Shown: piece by piece, positions 5,220 through 6,077 of the stretch
How positions within the stretch are numbered: position 1 is the first letter of the stretch
Layout: every line of letters begins with the position of its first letter
From: Candidatus Omnitrophota bacterium
GTDB taxonomy: Bacteria > Hinthialibacterota > Hinthialibacteria > Hinthialibacterales > JAKPRU01
Assembly (NCBI GenBank): GCA_029570205.1
Contig: JAKQSI010000113.1
Span: 1-6,077 of the forward strand
Length of the DNA: 6,077 nt
Reading direction: 5' to 3'
Translations under genes and position numbers: made by a program
Notes under the pieces: generated by a model
The model's input: the letters and a program-made list of their open reading frames with translations, nothing else
What the model was told of the DNA's origin: nothing
The model's database searches: none

Positions 5220-5984
5220 TCACGCATCCGCCCCGCTGCGGAAATAAAACCGATCCCCCAGGTAGGTGCGTCGAACCACCGGATTATTCACGAGCTCCGA
5301 TGGCGGCCCCTGAACCAGGACATCGCCCTCGTGCAGAATGTACGATCGGTTGGTAACCTCCAGAGTCTCCCGCACACTGTGATCCGTGATCAAAATCCCG
5401 ATTCCCTGGTCCCGCAATCCAAGAATAATGCTTTGGATATCCGCCACGGCAATCGGGTCCACACCGGAGAACGGCTCATCGAGCAGAATAAAATGCGGAT
5501 TTGTCGCCAGGGCGCGGCAAATCTCCAGTCGCCGTTTCTCTCCGCCTGACAGCGAGCGGGCTTTCTGACGAGACAGTCGGTCGATCCCCGCGCTTTCCAG
5601 CAGCTGGCGACATCGGCTGACCCGCCGGTCGGGTTCATAGCCCATATTCTCCAGGATCAGCATCAGGTTCTCTTCCACCGTCAGGTTGCGGAAAATCGAT
5701 GGTTCCTGCGAAAGGTAGCCGATCCCCGATAGGGCACGCTTCGACATGGGCCAATTCGTAATGACTTGGTCATCCAGTGAAATCTGGCCGCTTTCCGGCC
5801 GGACCAATCCCATAATCATGTAGAATGTCGTGGTTTTTCCTGCCCCATTCGGACCGAGCAATCCCACAATCTCCCCTTCCATGATCTCCAGCGAAACGCG
5901 GTTTACCACAACCCTGCCCCGATAAGACTTGCAGAGATTGTGTGTGCGGAGAACATGCAACGGCGTTGCAACCTGTTTTGTCAT
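5220..5984 (-). CDS. lptB: LptB, ATPase of the lipopolysaccharide export ABC transporter
   Basis: This 254-residue ABC ATPase carries all nucleotide-binding motifs. Numbered from the ATG at 5984, these are Walker A GPNGAGKT (44-51), Q-loop YLSQEPSIFR (90-99), signature LSGGEKRR (145-152), Walker B FILLDEP (165-171), D-loop SGVDP (173-177) and H-switch ITDHSV (199-204). The YLSQEPSIFRNLTVEEN segment and the VRRTYLGDRF ending are characteristic of LptB rather than of the related amino-acid transporter ATPases. LptB sits at the cytoplasmic face of the inner membrane with LptF and LptG. It powers extraction of lipopolysaccharide towards LptC, LptA and the outer-membrane LptD/LptE. The length is slightly above the usual 240 or so, with a short extra C-terminal tail. 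An in-frame TTG at 5990 is a possible alternative start. Neither start has a good ribosome binding site. The reading frame that ends 9 bases upstream suggests translational coupling to the previous gene of an operon that continues off the right edge, where lptA and lptC are often found. Confidence 0.96.
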   Translation of the reverse strand: MTKQVATPLHVLRTHNLCKSYRGRVVVNRVSLEIMEGEIVGLLGPNGAGKTTTFYMIMGLVRPESGQISLDDQVITNWPMSKRALSGIGYLSQEPSIFRNLTVEENLMLILENMGYEPDRRVSRCRQLLESAGIDRLSRQKARSLSGGEKRRLEICRALATNPHFILLDEPFSGVDPIAVADIQSIILGLRDQGIGILITDHSVRETLEVTNRSYILHEGDVLVQGPPSELVNNPVVRRTYLGDRFYFRSGADA

Positions 5985-5993
5985 AATCAAAAA

Positions 5994-6077
5994 TCATAGC
6001 CTGTTCAACCAATCTTCCAAACACTCCCATCGATCCCGTGAACGGATGCAAGAGGAGTTGACCGGAAAAGACAAGAG
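5994..6077 (-). CDS. Probable C-terminal end of the gene upstream of lptB (partial)
   Basis: On the minus strand one frame is open from the window edge for 27 codons. It ends at TGA (5996-5994) with the residues RWECLEDWLNRL, which look like a normal amphipathic helix. The stop is 9 bases before the lptB ATG, the close spacing expected within an operon. Its third codon positions are richer in G and C (16 of 27) than in the other frame that stops here (9 of 23, ending at 6005). Given lptB next door, lptA or another envelope gene would be expected, but too little is visible to identify it. Confidence 0.35.
   Translation of the reverse strand, partial: LLSFPVNSSCIRSRDRWECLEDWLNRL

Noticed and set aside
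3968-5227. 419-codon open frame antisense to the 581-residue gene
   Set aside because: It has no ribosome binding site, begins inside lptB and runs through the dispersed repeat (which gives the FVRNDN string). The opposite strand has the better start and more natural composition.

Overview
The window carries five protein-coding genes, the edge of a CRISPR array and several short intergenic repeats. The only strong clue to the organism is LptB, the ATPase of the lipopolysaccharide export machine, which indicates a diderm bacterium. GC content looks moderately high. Secreted-protein tails rich in Thr-Pro and hairpin repeats of the type CCCTCTCCC/GGGAGAGGG are common in environmental genomes. 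Three of the five genes match no family I recognise, so an uncultured or poorly sampled lineage is likely, but I cannot name a phylum.

Layout, left to right. Positions 1-207 are the end of a CRISPR array: a 9-base repeat remnant, three identical 36-base repeats and three 30-base spacers. No cas gene is present. Positions 208-428 hold no gene; they contain a run of 13 G, two hairpin repeats and a short tandem repeat. Two genes follow on the minus strand, read right to left: a 168-residue cytoplasmic protein of unknown function (2618 to 2112), then a 532-residue exported protein or lipoprotein (2027 to 429). The exported protein has an alpha/beta domain, a coiled coil and a Pro/Thr-rich tail. 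An 84-base gap with a palindrome and a possible promoter separates the two genes.

A 164-base divergent region (2619-2782) separates that pair from a plus-strand YjbQ/UPF0047 gene (2783-3184), which has all the family motifs. A possible terminator and an AT-rich promoter region lead to a large plus-strand gene (3410-5155) for a 581-residue, largely helical, basic protein. It has a weak internal repeat of about 68 residues and a possible winged-helix C-terminus. It converges on lptB (5984 to 5220, minus strand) across 64 bases that contain a dispersed-repeat fragment. The last 84 bases probably encode the tail of the gene upstream of lptB.

The genes do not form one pathway. lptB belongs to an operon that extends off the right edge. 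The 168- and 532-residue genes may be co-transcribed. The CRISPR array, yjbQ and the 581-residue gene look like independent units. I see no clear new multi-gene system. The best leads are the repeat-containing 581-residue protein, the exported 532-residue protein and the array, whose geometry hints at type II.
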